Under the pieces are notes generated by a model, which did no database searches, was not told the origin of the DNA, and was given only the letters and a program-made list of their open reading frames with translations. A stretch of DNA of 64,000 nucleotides from Tellurirhabdus bombi (lineage in GTDB: Bacteria; Bacteroidota; Bacteroidia; Cytophagales; Spirosomataceae): assembly GCF_021484805.1 (NCBI RefSeq), contig NZ_CP090557.1, forward strand, positions 3,236,001 through 3,300,000, written 5' to 3'. Every line of letters begins with the position of its first letter. Position 1 is the stretch's first letter. The position numbers and the translations under genes were made by a program. Positions 43,775 to 53,349 of this stretch are shown here, piece after piece.

Positions 43775-45400
43775 ATGATTGTTGCTCCAATTCCAGTTAA
43801 CGAACTACAACGTCTGGCTGCCGTGCAGCGATATGCACTTTTAGACACGTTGCCAGAGGCGGAATATGATCGGATTACCTGCATTGCTTCCGAGCTTTGT
43901 CAGACGCCGGTTGCCTTAATTAGTTTAATTGATGAAAAAAGGCAATGGGTTAAATCACACTATGGACTAGCCGTCAGTGAAGTCCCGCGTGACATCTCTC
44001 CCTGTGCACATACCATCAATTATGATCATCCTTTAATTGTCGAAGATACGACAAAAGATGAGCGTTTTTGGGACAATCCGGCGGTAATTAATCAGCCTTA
44101 TATCATTTTTTACGCGGGAATTCCGCTCATCTCTTCGGATGGGTTTGCCGTAGGGTCAATCTGCGTGATTGATCATCAACCGCGCCAGTTGGCCCAGGAC
44201 CAGCAGATAGCCATGAAGGCATTGGCTCAGCAGGTGGTGCTATTAATGGAGTTGCGCAAGACCAACGCTGAGCTGGCCGAAGCCCGCCGGGATGCCGAAG
44301 AACTAGCTCAACAAAAAGCTTACTTGCTGGCTACGCTCAGCCACGAAATCCGTACGCCGCTGCACGCGTTGGAAGGGTATACGCAGGCCTTATTAGATAA
44401 TACAAAAGAAACTACTCAACAAAAAGACTTGAAACGCCTGCAAAATGTAGGCAGGACCTTGGTTCGCATGGTAAATAATATTTTGGATTACAGTAAATTA
44501 CAGGCAAATAAGGTGTTGCTGGAAGAAGCCTCTTTTTCTTTGTCGGAGCTTTTGCAGGAAACGGCTAATTTACAGGAATGGCAAGCGCGGCAAAAAGGAC
44601 TAAAGCTGAGTGTAGAAGTTGACAAAAATATACCGACTACCCTCAAAGGTGATTCGACACGTTTATTGCAGGTAATGACCAATCTGCTCAGCAATGCGCT
44701 GAAGTTCACGCGAGAGGGTGAAATTGAGCTTCGGGCGCGGCTCCTAGAGGCTTCACAAACGCACGCGACCCTAATCGTCGAAGTGAATGACACGGGTATT
44801 GGAATTCCGCAGGAAGCCATCAAGCATCTATTCAATGAATACATCCAGGTTTCGGTGTCCACAACCCGCGAATACGGGGGAACTGGTCTGGGGCTGGCCA
44901 TTAGTCGGCAGTTGCTCGAACTGATGGGAAGTCGATTAGAAGTACGTAGCGTAGTTGGTCAAGGAACGACATTCTGGTTTCAATTGACGTTGGCGATTGA
45001 AGTGGCTAAAACGCCCCAGGTTATGAATGAGGAATCGTGGTTAGAAGGAACTTACATGGCCGTTGATGATAACCCCTTTAATACCAAAATTTTAACTTAC
45101 TTTTTCAAAAAATACGGCGTACAGGTTGCCGTTTTTAACTCTCCTCTGGAAGCCTTGGAATCAGCTAAAAATACCCAATACAAAGGTATCCTGCTGGATC
45201 TGCACATGCCGTATCTGGACGGTTACGAACTAGCGGCGGCCCTACGTCCATTACAACCAGATACACCGATCATCGCTTTGTCGGCAGACGAAAGCTCGGA
45301 GGCGTCTGATAAAGTAAAAGAAGCGGGCTTTGCGGGCTTTTTGCCAAAACCTTTTCAAGCCCAGCAGCTAAAAGACCTGCTCATTAGAATTACGCAATAA
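43775..45400 (+). CDS. GAF domain hybrid histidine kinase with receiver domain
   Basis: The 541-residue soluble protein has three parts. The first is a GAF sensor domain at about 10-160. The second is a histidine kinase core with H190 in the H-box SHEIRTP, N307 in the N-box (NLLSNALKF), G1 box NDTGIGIP and G2 box GGTGLGLAIS. The third is a C-terminal receiver with acidic D431/D432, phosphoacceptor D475 (ILLDLHMP) and Lys in LPKPF. No membrane segment or signal is present. It passes a cytosolic signal by phosphorelay, probably to an HPt protein. The GAF domain closely resembles the separate GAF protein at 39810. Confidence 0.92.
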   Translation: MIVAPIPVNELQRLAAVQRYALLDTLPEAEYDRITCIASELCQTPVALISLIDEKRQWVKSHYGLAVSEVPRDISPCAHTINYDHPLIVEDTTKDERFWDNPAVINQPYIIFYAGIPLISSDGFAVGSICVIDHQPRQLAQDQQIAMKALAQQVVLLMELRKTNAELAEARRDAEELAQQKAYLLATLSHEIRTPLHALEGYTQALLDNTKETTQQKDLKRLQNVGRTLVRMVNNILDYSKLQANKVLLEEASFSLSELLQETANLQEWQARQKGLKLSVEVDKNIPTTLKGDSTRLLQVMTNLLSNALKFTREGEIELRARLLEASQTHATLIVEVNDTGIGIPQEAIKHLFNEYIQVSVSTTREYGGTGLGLAISRQLLELMGSRLEVRSVVGQGTTFWFQLTLAIEVAKTPQVMNEESWLEGTYMAVDDNPFNTKILTYFFKKYGVQVAVFNSPLEALESAKNTQYKGILLDLHMPYLDGYELAAALRPLQPDTPIIALSADESSEASDKVKEAGFAGFLPKPFQAQQLKDLLIRITQ

Positions 45401-45536
45401 CAGCTTCTAAGGAATCATTTTCCGGAAACGAGCGTCCTGATCGGTTGTACGATTTGCGCCAGCGTATTCTTTGTTTCTTCACGAGACCAATAAGCGGTGA
45501 TTAAAACCGTTGGTCTGGTTGTGTAGTTATAAGGAT

Positions 45537-45956
45537 ATGGAAAAGCTGCTCATCCCCTTCGCCCGGCGCCTGGCGTCACTCTGCATCATTCTCTGTATGG
45601 TTGGTGCTAGCGCCTGTAGTCAAAGCAGGTCTCTGACGGAAGCCAACTCGCCTGGTCCGGCTAAAAAGCTTCGCGTGAAAGTTGGCGAAATCAAAGAGAT
45701 AAAGCTATCGGGGCGGGGTGATAATCAGGCTCAGTTGATTGGTAACTCCGACAATACCGAGGTTGTCGACGTATCCCGGCAACAGTTAACTCCGGCTATT
45801 GATACGCTTAAAAAAACAAATCCAGAACCGGTTATTTTCCAAATTAAAGGGGTAACTACGGGTACGGCGAAAGTCATGTTTTATGAAAAAATGGCTGGCG
45901 AAACCGGAAATGGCCAATTGCGAAAAACGTACCAGGTTCAGGTTGTAAACAAATAA
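45537..45956 (+). CDS. Small lipoprotein of unknown function
   Basis: The ATG at 45537 follows AAGGAT, and the product begins MEKLLIPFARRLASLCIILC with lipobox ASAC. An earlier TTG would add only nine residues. The mature 110-residue part is basic and beta-rich, with LRVKVGEIKEIKLSGRGDN and IKGVTTGTAKVMFYEK. I do not recognise the family, although the fold could be an Ig-like or BON-like domain. It is followed by a hairpin and the MscS gene. Confidence 0.7.
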   Translation: MEKLLIPFARRLASLCIILCMVGASACSQSRSLTEANSPGPAKKLRVKVGEIKEIKLSGRGDNQAQLIGNSDNTEVVDVSRQQLTPAIDTLKKTNPEPVIFQIKGVTTGTAKVMFYEKMAGETGNGQLRKTYQVQVVNK

Positions 45957-45971
45957 GTAAGATTATTAATG

Positions 45972-46002
45972 AATGCAGTAAGCCACTGGACTTACTGCAT
46001 TT
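45972..46002 (+). terminator. Hairpin between the lipoprotein and MscS genes
   Basis: A perfect 11-base stem (AATGCAGTAAG / CTTACTGCATT) with an 8-base loop is followed by TTTGCTATTT. It lies 20 bases before the MscS start, so it could be a leaky terminator or an attenuator. Confidence 0.5.
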
Positions 46003-46021
46003 GCTATTTAAAAGAATTGCA

Positions 46022-48391
46022 ATGCTAATCAGTAAAAATCGAATTTTAGTAAGTCTTATAAGTTTAGTTTTCAGTTTTTATTCTTCGCTGGTATGGGCAC
46101 AGGAAACAACCGTCATGACCGAGGTTGATAGCTTGCCTATTGTCTCCAGACCAGAAATTCCAGTCGATAGTATTATTGCGCGTCTTGAAAAAGGACATAC
46201 AGCATTGAATGACATTACGAACCGCACAAAGCGTAGTTTTAGTACGTGGCAAATTGATGAGCGGCTTCCTGAAGTGCAATCGTATGTTAGTAGTATACGA
46301 ACGAATTTGTCGCTTTACAATAAGGTGCATGACATGAAAAATTTACTCATGTTTCAGGTGCTATTGGGCGATATTCAAAGGCAGCTTAAAACTTGGCGGG
46401 AACAGCTATCGGGTTATGAAAAAGAACTGTCTGAAATGAATGGTGCCCTAATTTCTATTGCGCGCGATTCAGTGCTTGTTTTACCTACCGATAGCGCCTA
46501 CAGGGCTTTGTATTTTAACTCTCTGAATGATTTAAGGAAGCAGTGGCTTGACGCTAGCGAATCAACCAATAAGAATTTAACGCGAATAAATAAACTGCAG
46601 GCTTCTGTTTCAGATAGCTATTTCGAAGTAGCTGAACAAACTAATGTAGTCAATGAACGCATTCGGGAATTTAATGCACGGATTGCTGGTAAAGAAACTG
46701 ACTTTATATGGGCGATTCCAAAAGATATTGGTACGGATAATAACTTGGACCACCTGGTTGCTAAATCGTACGAAGGGCAACGGGATATGCTTTTATATTA
46801 CCTAAACCGAAGCGCTGCCAACTGGTTTTATATGCTGGTTGTCGGTGTGCTTTTCTTTGTCTGGATTGCCAGAAATCGGGCCTTTATTAAAAATCAGGGG
46901 GAGAGTGCCATTGTTACCCTCAAGGATTTAAAATTACAATATATTGAACCTGTCCCTTTTTTAGCGACCTTAGTTATCGTCTTTAATTTTGCGCCTTTCT
47001 TCGACTTACGTCCACCTGCCGTATATGTAGAATTAACGCAATTTATTTTATTAGTCATACTTACGCTGTTATTTTTCAGGCGCTGGCCTCGGCAACTATT
47101 TTATTATTGGTTAGCCATTGTTACACTTTACATTTTGGTTGTTATTACTAGGTCATCGATCATTGATCCGGGACTATTTTTCAGACTTTGGCTACTATGC
47201 TTAAATGCTATTTCGATACTATTTGGTTATCTTTTTGTAACTCGAATACGGCAAGCTCTATCTCTGACCGGATTTATAAAACAGGTTTCTTTTATATACA
47301 TATTATTAAATATTCTAGCGGTTATCTGTAATATTATTGGTCGCATTAGTCTGGCAAAAATATTTAGTACAGCATCTATCTTCGGTTTAACGCAAGCCGT
47401 CGGCTTATTTATATTGGTTCAAATTGTAAATGAAGCTTTTCGTTTACAAGTAGCCAGCGGTAAATTATCAAAAGGTGTTGCATCCCGCTTTAATTACACC
47501 CGCCTTGAAGTTGGCTTGCATCATGCTCTGAGCTTTATTGCCATAGTAGCCTGGGTAATTATATTTACGAATAACCTGTACATTTACAACGATGTTTATG
47601 CTTTAATCGAGCGTGTTTTAACGGCTGAGCGGAAGGTAGGTAGTACCACATTTACCTGGGGAAATATTGTGCTTTTCTTTATTGTGTTGTACTTGTCCGG
47701 TGTTTTACGAAAATACATCGGTTACTTCTTTGGCGAGACGGACGACGACCTTGGCGGCACGATTGGAAAGACAGATTCGCGCTTGGTAATTATTCGGCTT
47801 TTTATGCTGATCGGGGGCTTTCTGCTAGCCATTGTCGCCTCAGGAATCGGGCTGGATAAGGTTACCGTAATTGTCGGTGCGCTAGGGGTTGGGATCGGGT
47901 TAGGTCTTCAGAATATTGTCAATAATCTGGTTTCGGGGATTATTCTAATTTTTGATAAACCGTTTCAAATTGGCGATTACATCGAAATTACCAATAAAAA
48001 AGGAAGGGTCAAGAATATCGGTATCCGTTCGAGCCGCTTGCTGACGACCGAAGGCTCTGAAGTGATTATTCCCAATGGCGACCTGCTGTCGGGGCAGGTG
48101 ATTAACTGGACAATCAACCACAAGGCGAAACGCATTGAACTGACCTTGAAGACAGACGCCGAACAGGATTTGCAGACCCTAAAAACACTCATTAAACAGG
48201 AAATCTCGAAGCATCCGAATGCGATTAAGCGAATGCAGCCCGAAATATTTGTCTCAACGATTACCAATGAAACCTTGGAATTGAAAGTCCAGGTATGGAC
48301 CAACGCGGTGAACAAAGAAGATAACTTCCGCAGCGAAATCCTGCTGAATATTTACCGCAAATTTAAAGAGAAAGGCATCAAAATGGCTTAG
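46022..48391 (+). CDS. Large MscS family mechanosensitive channel
   Basis: I use the ATG at 46022 rather than the TTG at 46001. The 789-residue protein has a signal peptide (VSLISLVFSFYSSLVWAQ) and a predicted periplasmic alpha-helical region of about 220 residues with coiled-coil character. Several membrane helices follow, and the MscS core is near residues 615-785. The core shows GALGVGIGLGLQNIVNN in the pore helix, FDKPFQIGDYIEI and SEVIIPNGDLLSGQVINW. The large N-terminal region makes it like MscK or MscM-type channels rather than short MscS. It protects against osmotic downshock at the inner membrane. Confidence 0.9.
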   Translation: MLISKNRILVSLISLVFSFYSSLVWAQETTVMTEVDSLPIVSRPEIPVDSIIARLEKGHTALNDITNRTKRSFSTWQIDERLPEVQSYVSSIRTNLSLYNKVHDMKNLLMFQVLLGDIQRQLKTWREQLSGYEKELSEMNGALISIARDSVLVLPTDSAYRALYFNSLNDLRKQWLDASESTNKNLTRINKLQASVSDSYFEVAEQTNVVNERIREFNARIAGKETDFIWAIPKDIGTDNNLDHLVAKSYEGQRDMLLYYLNRSAANWFYMLVVGVLFFVWIARNRAFIKNQGESAIVTLKDLKLQYIEPVPFLATLVIVFNFAPFFDLRPPAVYVELTQFILLVILTLLFFRRWPRQLFYYWLAIVTLYILVVITRSSIIDPGLFFRLWLLCLNAISILFGYLFVTRIRQALSLTGFIKQVSFIYILLNILAVICNIIGRISLAKIFSTASIFGLTQAVGLFILVQIVNEAFRLQVASGKLSKGVASRFNYTRLEVGLHHALSFIAIVAWVIIFTNNLYIYNDVYALIERVLTAERKVGSTTFTWGNIVLFFIVLYLSGVLRKYIGYFFGETDDDLGGTIGKTDSRLVIIRLFMLIGGFLLAIVASGIGLDKVTVIVGALGVGIGLGLQNIVNNLVSGIILIFDKPFQIGDYIEITNKKGRVKNIGIRSSRLLTTEGSEVIIPNGDLLSGQVINWTINHKAKRIELTLKTDAEQDLQTLKTLIKQEISKHPNAIKRMQPEIFVSTITNETLELKVQVWTNAVNKEDNFRSEILLNIYRKFKEKGIKMA

Positions 48392-48463
48392 TCAAGCAAT
48401 TTAGTAAGAGCCTTGCAAAAAACGTGTATTTTTACCGCTTCACTGACCCAGGCGGATATATCC

Positions 48464-49468
48464 ATGAAAAAAACAATTCTCTTATTTATCCTGATTAGTA
48501 GTGCCTTTCAAGCTTTTTCGCAGGGAACTGGCGCGTCCACAAAAGCAGCCAAAAAGAAAGACATGTCCGGAAATCCGGTTTTTCCCGGTTGGTATGCCGA
48601 CCCGGAAGGAATCATTTTTGGAAAAAAATACTGGATTTATCCAACCTTTTCGGCGCCGTATAATCAGCAGGTTTTTATGGATGCCTTTTCTTCGTCTGAT
48701 CTGGTCAACTGGACAAAACACAGCCGCATTATTGATACAACGTCCATCAAATGGGCGAAGCGAGCGATGTGGGCACCAGCCATCATTGAGAAAGGCGGAA
48801 AATATTACCTGTTCTTTGGTGCAAATGACATTCAAAGTGACAAAGAATTGGGCGGGATTGGCGTGGCCGTAGCCGACAATCCCGCTGGTCCATTCCGGGA
48901 TCACTTGGGAAAACCACTGATTGACCGGTTTCACAACGGGGCCCAGCCCATCGACCAGTTTGTTTTTAAAGACAAAGACGGTCAGTACTACATGATTTAT
49001 GGCGGCTGGCGGCATTGCAACATTGCGAAGCTGAAAGACGATTTTACGGGGTTTGTGCCTTTCGACGATGGGACGACTTTTAAGGAAATTACCCCAAAAA
49101 ACTACGTTGAAGGGCCTTTTATGTTCATTCGGAACGGTAAATATTACTTCATGTGGTCGGAAGGCGGATGGACTGGGCCAAATTATTCCGTGGCTTACGC
49201 CATGGCCGATTCACCGTTTGGTCCATTTGAGCGCGTTGGAAAAATCTTACAGCAAGACCCTAAAGTGGCGACGGGTGCGGGGCATCATTCAGTAATTCAG
49301 GTACCGGGCAAAGACCAGTGGTATATTGTTTATCACCGTCGCCCATTAACGGAAACCGACGGCAATCACCGCGAAACCTGTATTGATCAGCTTAATTTTG
49401 ACGAAAAAGGCTTCATCAAACCCGTTCAGATTACGGTAGAAGGCGTCAAACGCAATCGATTGCGGTAA
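48464..49468 (+). CDS. Glycoside hydrolase family 43 protein
   Basis: I use the ATG at 48464 (MKKTILLFILISSAFQAFSQ), a clear signal peptide. The 334-residue exported product has a GH43-type five-bladed propeller with the candidate base D46 in WYADPEG, the pKa-modulating Asp in PIDQFVFKDKDG and the acid Glu in VEGPFMFIRNGKYYF. These residues are predicted by eye. The family cleaves arabinans, xylans and related beta-linked side chains. It lies between the MscS gene and the DUF5686 gene with no SusCD pair. Confidence 0.88.
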   Translation: MKKTILLFILISSAFQAFSQGTGASTKAAKKKDMSGNPVFPGWYADPEGIIFGKKYWIYPTFSAPYNQQVFMDAFSSSDLVNWTKHSRIIDTTSIKWAKRAMWAPAIIEKGGKYYLFFGANDIQSDKELGGIGVAVADNPAGPFRDHLGKPLIDRFHNGAQPIDQFVFKDKDGQYYMIYGGWRHCNIAKLKDDFTGFVPFDDGTTFKEITPKNYVEGPFMFIRNGKYYFMWSEGGWTGPNYSVAYAMADSPFGPFERVGKILQQDPKVATGAGHHSVIQVPGKDQWYIVYHRRPLTETDGNHRETCIDQLNFDEKGFIKPVQITVEGVKRNRLR

Positions 49469-49903
49469 AAATTGGCCGTCTACGCTCTTTCTCTGGCAAC
49501 TTAAGTACTTGGCTTGAGCGTAGGCGTCGAACAAGTTATCTGGTCCAACACCGGGGCGCGAATTAATAAGATCTACTAAGTGAAAAATGAACTCGGGTTT
49601 TTGTCCACTGGCGTACGTCAGCGGGCGAAAACCCGATTTTTTATGACCTTTTAACGCTGGAAATATCCTTTTCCGCGTCGGACTATCGGTCAAGGTAAAC
49701 AAGGACTTCTGCTAAATTTTATAACAACTCAGGTATTGATAATCGCAGTTCAGAATACAAGAAGCTGACTTACAGAGTCTCTCATTCTACCTTTGGCAGC
49801 TCAGGGAGATAAACGATTGCCGTTTAATCAACCAATCATTTTTCCAGTAGGGGGAAAGGGCCTTTAATCGGTCTTTACTACAAAGAACACAGTAAACAAC
49901 ATC
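49469..49903. other. Intergenic region with terminator, otherwise empty
   Basis: About 435 bases between the GH43 and DUF5686 genes. It includes a terminator at 49593-49642 and an open minus-strand frame with weak protein-like features, but no start, ribosome binding site or recognised family. I see no RNA gene. Confidence 0.5.
49593..49642 (+). terminator. Terminator after the GH43 gene
   Basis: The arms TCGGGTTTT (49593-49601) and AAAACCCGA (49628-49636) pair around a partly structured loop and lead into six T residues. Confidence 0.6.
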
Positions 49904-52486
49904 ATGAACGCGATTACCCAGTACGTAAAGAATGTAGTTTCTTGCCACAATCCATTTAAAAAGAGCCGTTTAACGCCGTTTTATAGTTTGATACTGCTGT
50001 TAAATGCCAATGTGCTTTTCGGTCAGGCCCCAACGCAGACGATCTCAGGGCAGATTACTGAGGCGGGAACAGGGCAGGCGGTGCCGTTCGCTTCCGTCGC
50101 CGTAAAAGGAAAACCTATCGGAACGCAGGCTGATGCTGAAGGAAACTACCAACTCATTTTGCGCCAGGCTGCCGACTCGCTGCTGGTGTCGGCGATGGGT
50201 TTTCAGACAATCACGGTGCCAGTTAATCCGCAACAGATTACGCAAATTATCCCGATCAAATTAACCCCGGTTGCCGCTCAATTGCAGGAAGTAGTTGTGC
50301 GGGCAGGCGAAAATCCGGCTTACGGCATCCTGCGAAAAGTAATTGCCCACCGCTCCCAGAATGACTTTCAGCAACTGGCTGGTTATGAATACCAGGCTTA
50401 TAGCCAACTAGCCATCAGCATCAGCGAAATGTCCGAAAAGTTTCGGAAACGTAAACCGGTTCAGGCCATTATGAAAGCGTTGCAGGAAAAACAGGCGGGC
50501 AAGGAAGCCACAACGGTTCCTATTTTTCTGTCCGAAACGGTGTCGCAGGTATACGCCCGCCATCAACCACAACGCCAGAAAGAACAGATTCTGAAAACCA
50601 ACATCACCAGTGCCGGTCTGACCGACGATAGTTTTATTGCCATGTTTACCGGAGCCGGATTCAACACGCTTAATTTCTACGGGAAGCAGGTTAGTCTGTT
50701 TAAGAAAGAGTTCATTTCCCCACTGGCCGAAGGAGGCCGGGCCGCCTATAAATATTTTCTCGCCGATACGGCCCAGATTGGTCAGCATGTTTGCTACGAA
50801 ATCGATTTCGACCCTAAAAACAAGCGCGACCTGGTGATGCAGGGCAAAATGTGGATAGATACCCTAAGTTACGCCTTGGTGCAGATCGATGCGCACGTCG
50901 GAGCGGAAGCAAACATCAACTTTATTCGGGGTGTCGATATTGAACAGACCTACGAAACGGTCGATGATGCCCCGGGTGCCTGGTTACCAGAAGTTACGCG
51001 TCTGACAATTAGCGTTGACGAAGTGGTGAAAAACACGTTTGGTGCGACGGTTGATTACATGACATCCGTGCGCGAGCCGCAGGTTGGGGCGGTAAAGGAT
51101 CTTGATTTCTTCGATACGGAAGTTGAAATGGCGGAAGATCGGGCGGAAAGTTCGGCGGACTATTGGCAGGCCCAGCGCCAGGCCGTTCCACAGTCGGAAG
51201 CCAGCGATGCAACGCGGGCCACCTTGAATGCGGTACGTGATTTGCCGTTGATCAAGGCGTATTCGCGGGCGGCTCAATTTGTGCTCAACGGGGGCAACAT
51301 TCCGCTGGGCCGGGGAATCGAAGCAGGGTCGGTGTTTTCGCTCTGGGCGTATAATCCGGTAGAAGGCCACCGGCTGCAAGTGGGTTTAAAAACCAGTAAT
51401 CAGTTTAGCCGAAACTGGCAACTATCTGCCTACGGGGCCTACGGAACCCGGGATCGGATCTGGAAAGCATCGAGTGAAATTGTCTATATCCCATCCCGAA
51501 AACCATTGACCATCGTCACGCTAAAAAATACGTATGATCTGGAACAACTCGGCGTTCGGATGGAAGATCTGGCCGAGAATCCCTTTCTTCGGTTCGCCAA
51601 CCGCTTCGGGCCTTACCCACAAGCCTATTACCAACACGAATCGTTGCTGACGGTGCAACGCGATTTCGGTCCGAATTTTACCCATACCGTAGGGCTTCGC
51701 TACCACCGCTTTAACCCGGCTTTTCCTTTTGCCATTCAGTTACCCGCTGCTCAGGATTCCCAACCCTTGCTGATCAACGAATTCTGGGGAACCGAGGCGT
51801 TTCTGGAAGCGCGTTATGCTCCAGGGCGCTTACCATCCCGGCGGGTACCAGCGCGCCGCCTGCAACGCCGGGCCACCGAATCCGCCCCGGTTATTACGAT
51901 GCGCTATACCTACGGAACGAGCAGTTCTTTTCAGGGTCAGGTAATTGGAGATTACCACAAGTTTCAGCTAAAACTGGACCATGCGCTACGTTGGGGGTTA
52001 CTGGGGCGCACGCAGTATACGCTTCAAGCGAGATATACACCGTCAACGATACCTTATCCACTGCTTCAGGTACACCTCGGCAACCAGACTCCGTTCCACA
52101 ACCGGAACGCCTATAACCTGATGAATTACGCCGAGTTCGTAAGTGATCGTTACGTTTCGCTGGCACTCGAACACAAATTTGAAGGTTTGCTGACCAATCG
52201 ACTGCCGATGATCCGGCGCTGGGGCTGGCGAAATTTTGTAACCGGTAAGGTTCTTTGGGGGACATTAAGTGAAGCCAATCGCGGCTTGATTGCCACTCAG
52301 AGCAAGGAAGGTTTGCCGCTGCAATCCATAAACTCGCTCAAAAAAGAGCCTTATGTTGAGGTAGGTTATGGGATCGAGAATATTTTCCGCCTGGTTCGGG
52401 TCGAAGCCCTGCACCGACTCACGTACCGCCAGAGCCCGGGGGTAACGCCCTTTGCCGTAAAGGTTTCGTTTCAGCTTAGCCTGTAA
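49904..52486 (+). CDS. DUF5686 and carboxypeptidase-regulatory-like outer membrane protein
   Basis: The 860-residue protein has an N-terminal hydrophobic segment (about 25-40, ending VLFGQ) and a carboxypeptidase-regulatory-like domain (about 46-125, with SGQITEAGTGQAVPF). The DUF5686 region follows, with YGILRKVIAHRSQN, YEYQAYSQL and a predicted beta-barrel to the end. DUF5686 proteins are common in Bacteroidota outer membranes; their function is not established. It is monocistronic and has a strong terminator. Confidence 0.87.
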   Translation: MNAITQYVKNVVSCHNPFKKSRLTPFYSLILLLNANVLFGQAPTQTISGQITEAGTGQAVPFASVAVKGKPIGTQADAEGNYQLILRQAADSLLVSAMGFQTITVPVNPQQITQIIPIKLTPVAAQLQEVVVRAGENPAYGILRKVIAHRSQNDFQQLAGYEYQAYSQLAISISEMSEKFRKRKPVQAIMKALQEKQAGKEATTVPIFLSETVSQVYARHQPQRQKEQILKTNITSAGLTDDSFIAMFTGAGFNTLNFYGKQVSLFKKEFISPLAEGGRAAYKYFLADTAQIGQHVCYEIDFDPKNKRDLVMQGKMWIDTLSYALVQIDAHVGAEANINFIRGVDIEQTYETVDDAPGAWLPEVTRLTISVDEVVKNTFGATVDYMTSVREPQVGAVKDLDFFDTEVEMAEDRAESSADYWQAQRQAVPQSEASDATRATLNAVRDLPLIKAYSRAAQFVLNGGNIPLGRGIEAGSVFSLWAYNPVEGHRLQVGLKTSNQFSRNWQLSAYGAYGTRDRIWKASSEIVYIPSRKPLTIVTLKNTYDLEQLGVRMEDLAENPFLRFANRFGPYPQAYYQHESLLTVQRDFGPNFTHTVGLRYHRFNPAFPFAIQLPAAQDSQPLLINEFWGTEAFLEARYAPGRLPSRRVPARRLQRRATESAPVITMRYTYGTSSSFQGQVIGDYHKFQLKLDHALRWGLLGRTQYTLQARYTPSTIPYPLLQVHLGNQTPFHNRNAYNLMNYAEFVSDRYVSLALEHKFEGLLTNRLPMIRRWGWRNFVTGKVLWGTLSEANRGLIATQSKEGLPLQSINSLKKEPYVEVGYGIENIFRLVRVEALHRLTYRQSPGVTPFAVKVSFQLSL

Positions 52487-52516
52487 TTTCGCGCCATCCT
52501 AACGTGATTTTGTTGA

Positions 52517-52566
52517 TATAGGGTTGAAAACTGCTTACCTAAGCAGTTTTCAACCCTATATTTTTT
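52517..52566 (+). terminator. Very strong terminator after the DUF5686 gene
   Basis: A perfect 21-base inverted repeat (arms 52517-52537 and 52540-52560, starting TATAGGGTTGAAAACTG) has only two bases between the arms. It is followed by six T residues. Confidence 0.85.
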
Positions 52567-52775
52567 CTTATTTAAGTAATGTAATATGAATATTTATGTA
52601 TGTGAATATTATTTTTGCGTTTATAAGCTCAACAAAAAACAGCAATCGTGTCAGGCAGAAACGTTGGTTTTGGGATACTATGTTTTCGACGAATCAACAC
52701 TAGCCTCCTTATTATAAAATTAAAAAACCGTAACATATTGCTTGTCAAAGCAATAACAATGAACATTAAGCTACT

Positions 52776-53270
52776 ATGCATCAAAGAAACTCTTCCCTGT
52801 TTTGCAACCACTTTTTAGGTGGCAACTTACTCTCAGTAAGTCATGGCCTGGTTGCTTACTTTTTGCTAGTTCTGCTGATTGGTTGCAATAATCCTCAAAC
52901 TAACCCAAAGCCAACTAACTGGCCTGGAACATACGTAGGTACTATTACAACTAAATTTGTTTTGGGTACTCAAACAACGACAGCAACGTCTAAAAGTAAG
53001 GTTACCATCCGGGCGGGCGCGAAAAGCGGTGAAGTTTTGTTACTGCTCAGCAGCGAAGAATCGGCACCGATGGAAGATCCCTGGTCGGCCACAACGCAGG
53101 AAAACCGCCTGACGCTCCCAATGCAAAATACCGGATTTGATCCCAGCATTCAGGTCGAAGGCAATGCGACGTTGGCCGGCGATGAGCTGACGTTAATCCT
53201 GAAAGAAACGTATCTCGATAGTGAGCCTACCTTGATCCAGAATCACACGATTAAAGCCATTCGGCAATAA
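52776..53270 (+). CDS. Small lipoprotein of unknown function
   Basis: The 164-residue product has an extended N-terminus before a lipoprotein signal (VAYFLLVLLIGC, Cys37). A basic, Thr-rich mature part follows, with beta-strand patterns (GTYVGTITTKFVLGT, KVTIRAGAKSGEVLLLL) suggesting a small beta-sandwich. No family is recognised. The upstream 200 bases are AT-rich and have a possible -7 box at 52610-52617 (TATTTTTG). It is separate from the GH5 gene that follows. Confidence 0.6.
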   Translation: MHQRNSSLFCNHFLGGNLLSVSHGLVAYFLLVLLIGCNNPQTNPKPTNWPGTYVGTITTKFVLGTQTTTATSKSKVTIRAGAKSGEVLLLLSSEESAPMEDPWSATTQENRLTLPMQNTGFDPSIQVEGNATLAGDELTLILKETYLDSEPTLIQNHTIKAIRQ

Positions 53271-53320
53271 AGGGGTTCGCTAAAGGAGGCAATAAGTAAG
53301 TGGATTTGCTGCAATTTGAG

Positions 53321-53328
53321 TAGGTTTG
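53321..53328 (+). promoter_or_regulatory. Candidate -7 box (TAGGTTTG) for the GH5 gene
   Basis: It matches TAnnTTTG and lies 22 bases before the ATG. An upstream TTTG (53305-53308) is closer than the usual -33 spacing. Confidence 0.35.
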
Positions 53329-53349
53329 CCGATCGTAAACCCTACCTAA

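Noticed and set aside
49346-49702. Minus-strand open frame of 118 codons overlapping the GH43 gene end and the following gap
   Set aside because: It overlaps a well-supported gene on the other strand and has no start context or family signature. I thought of an ankyrin remnant, but the pattern is too weak.
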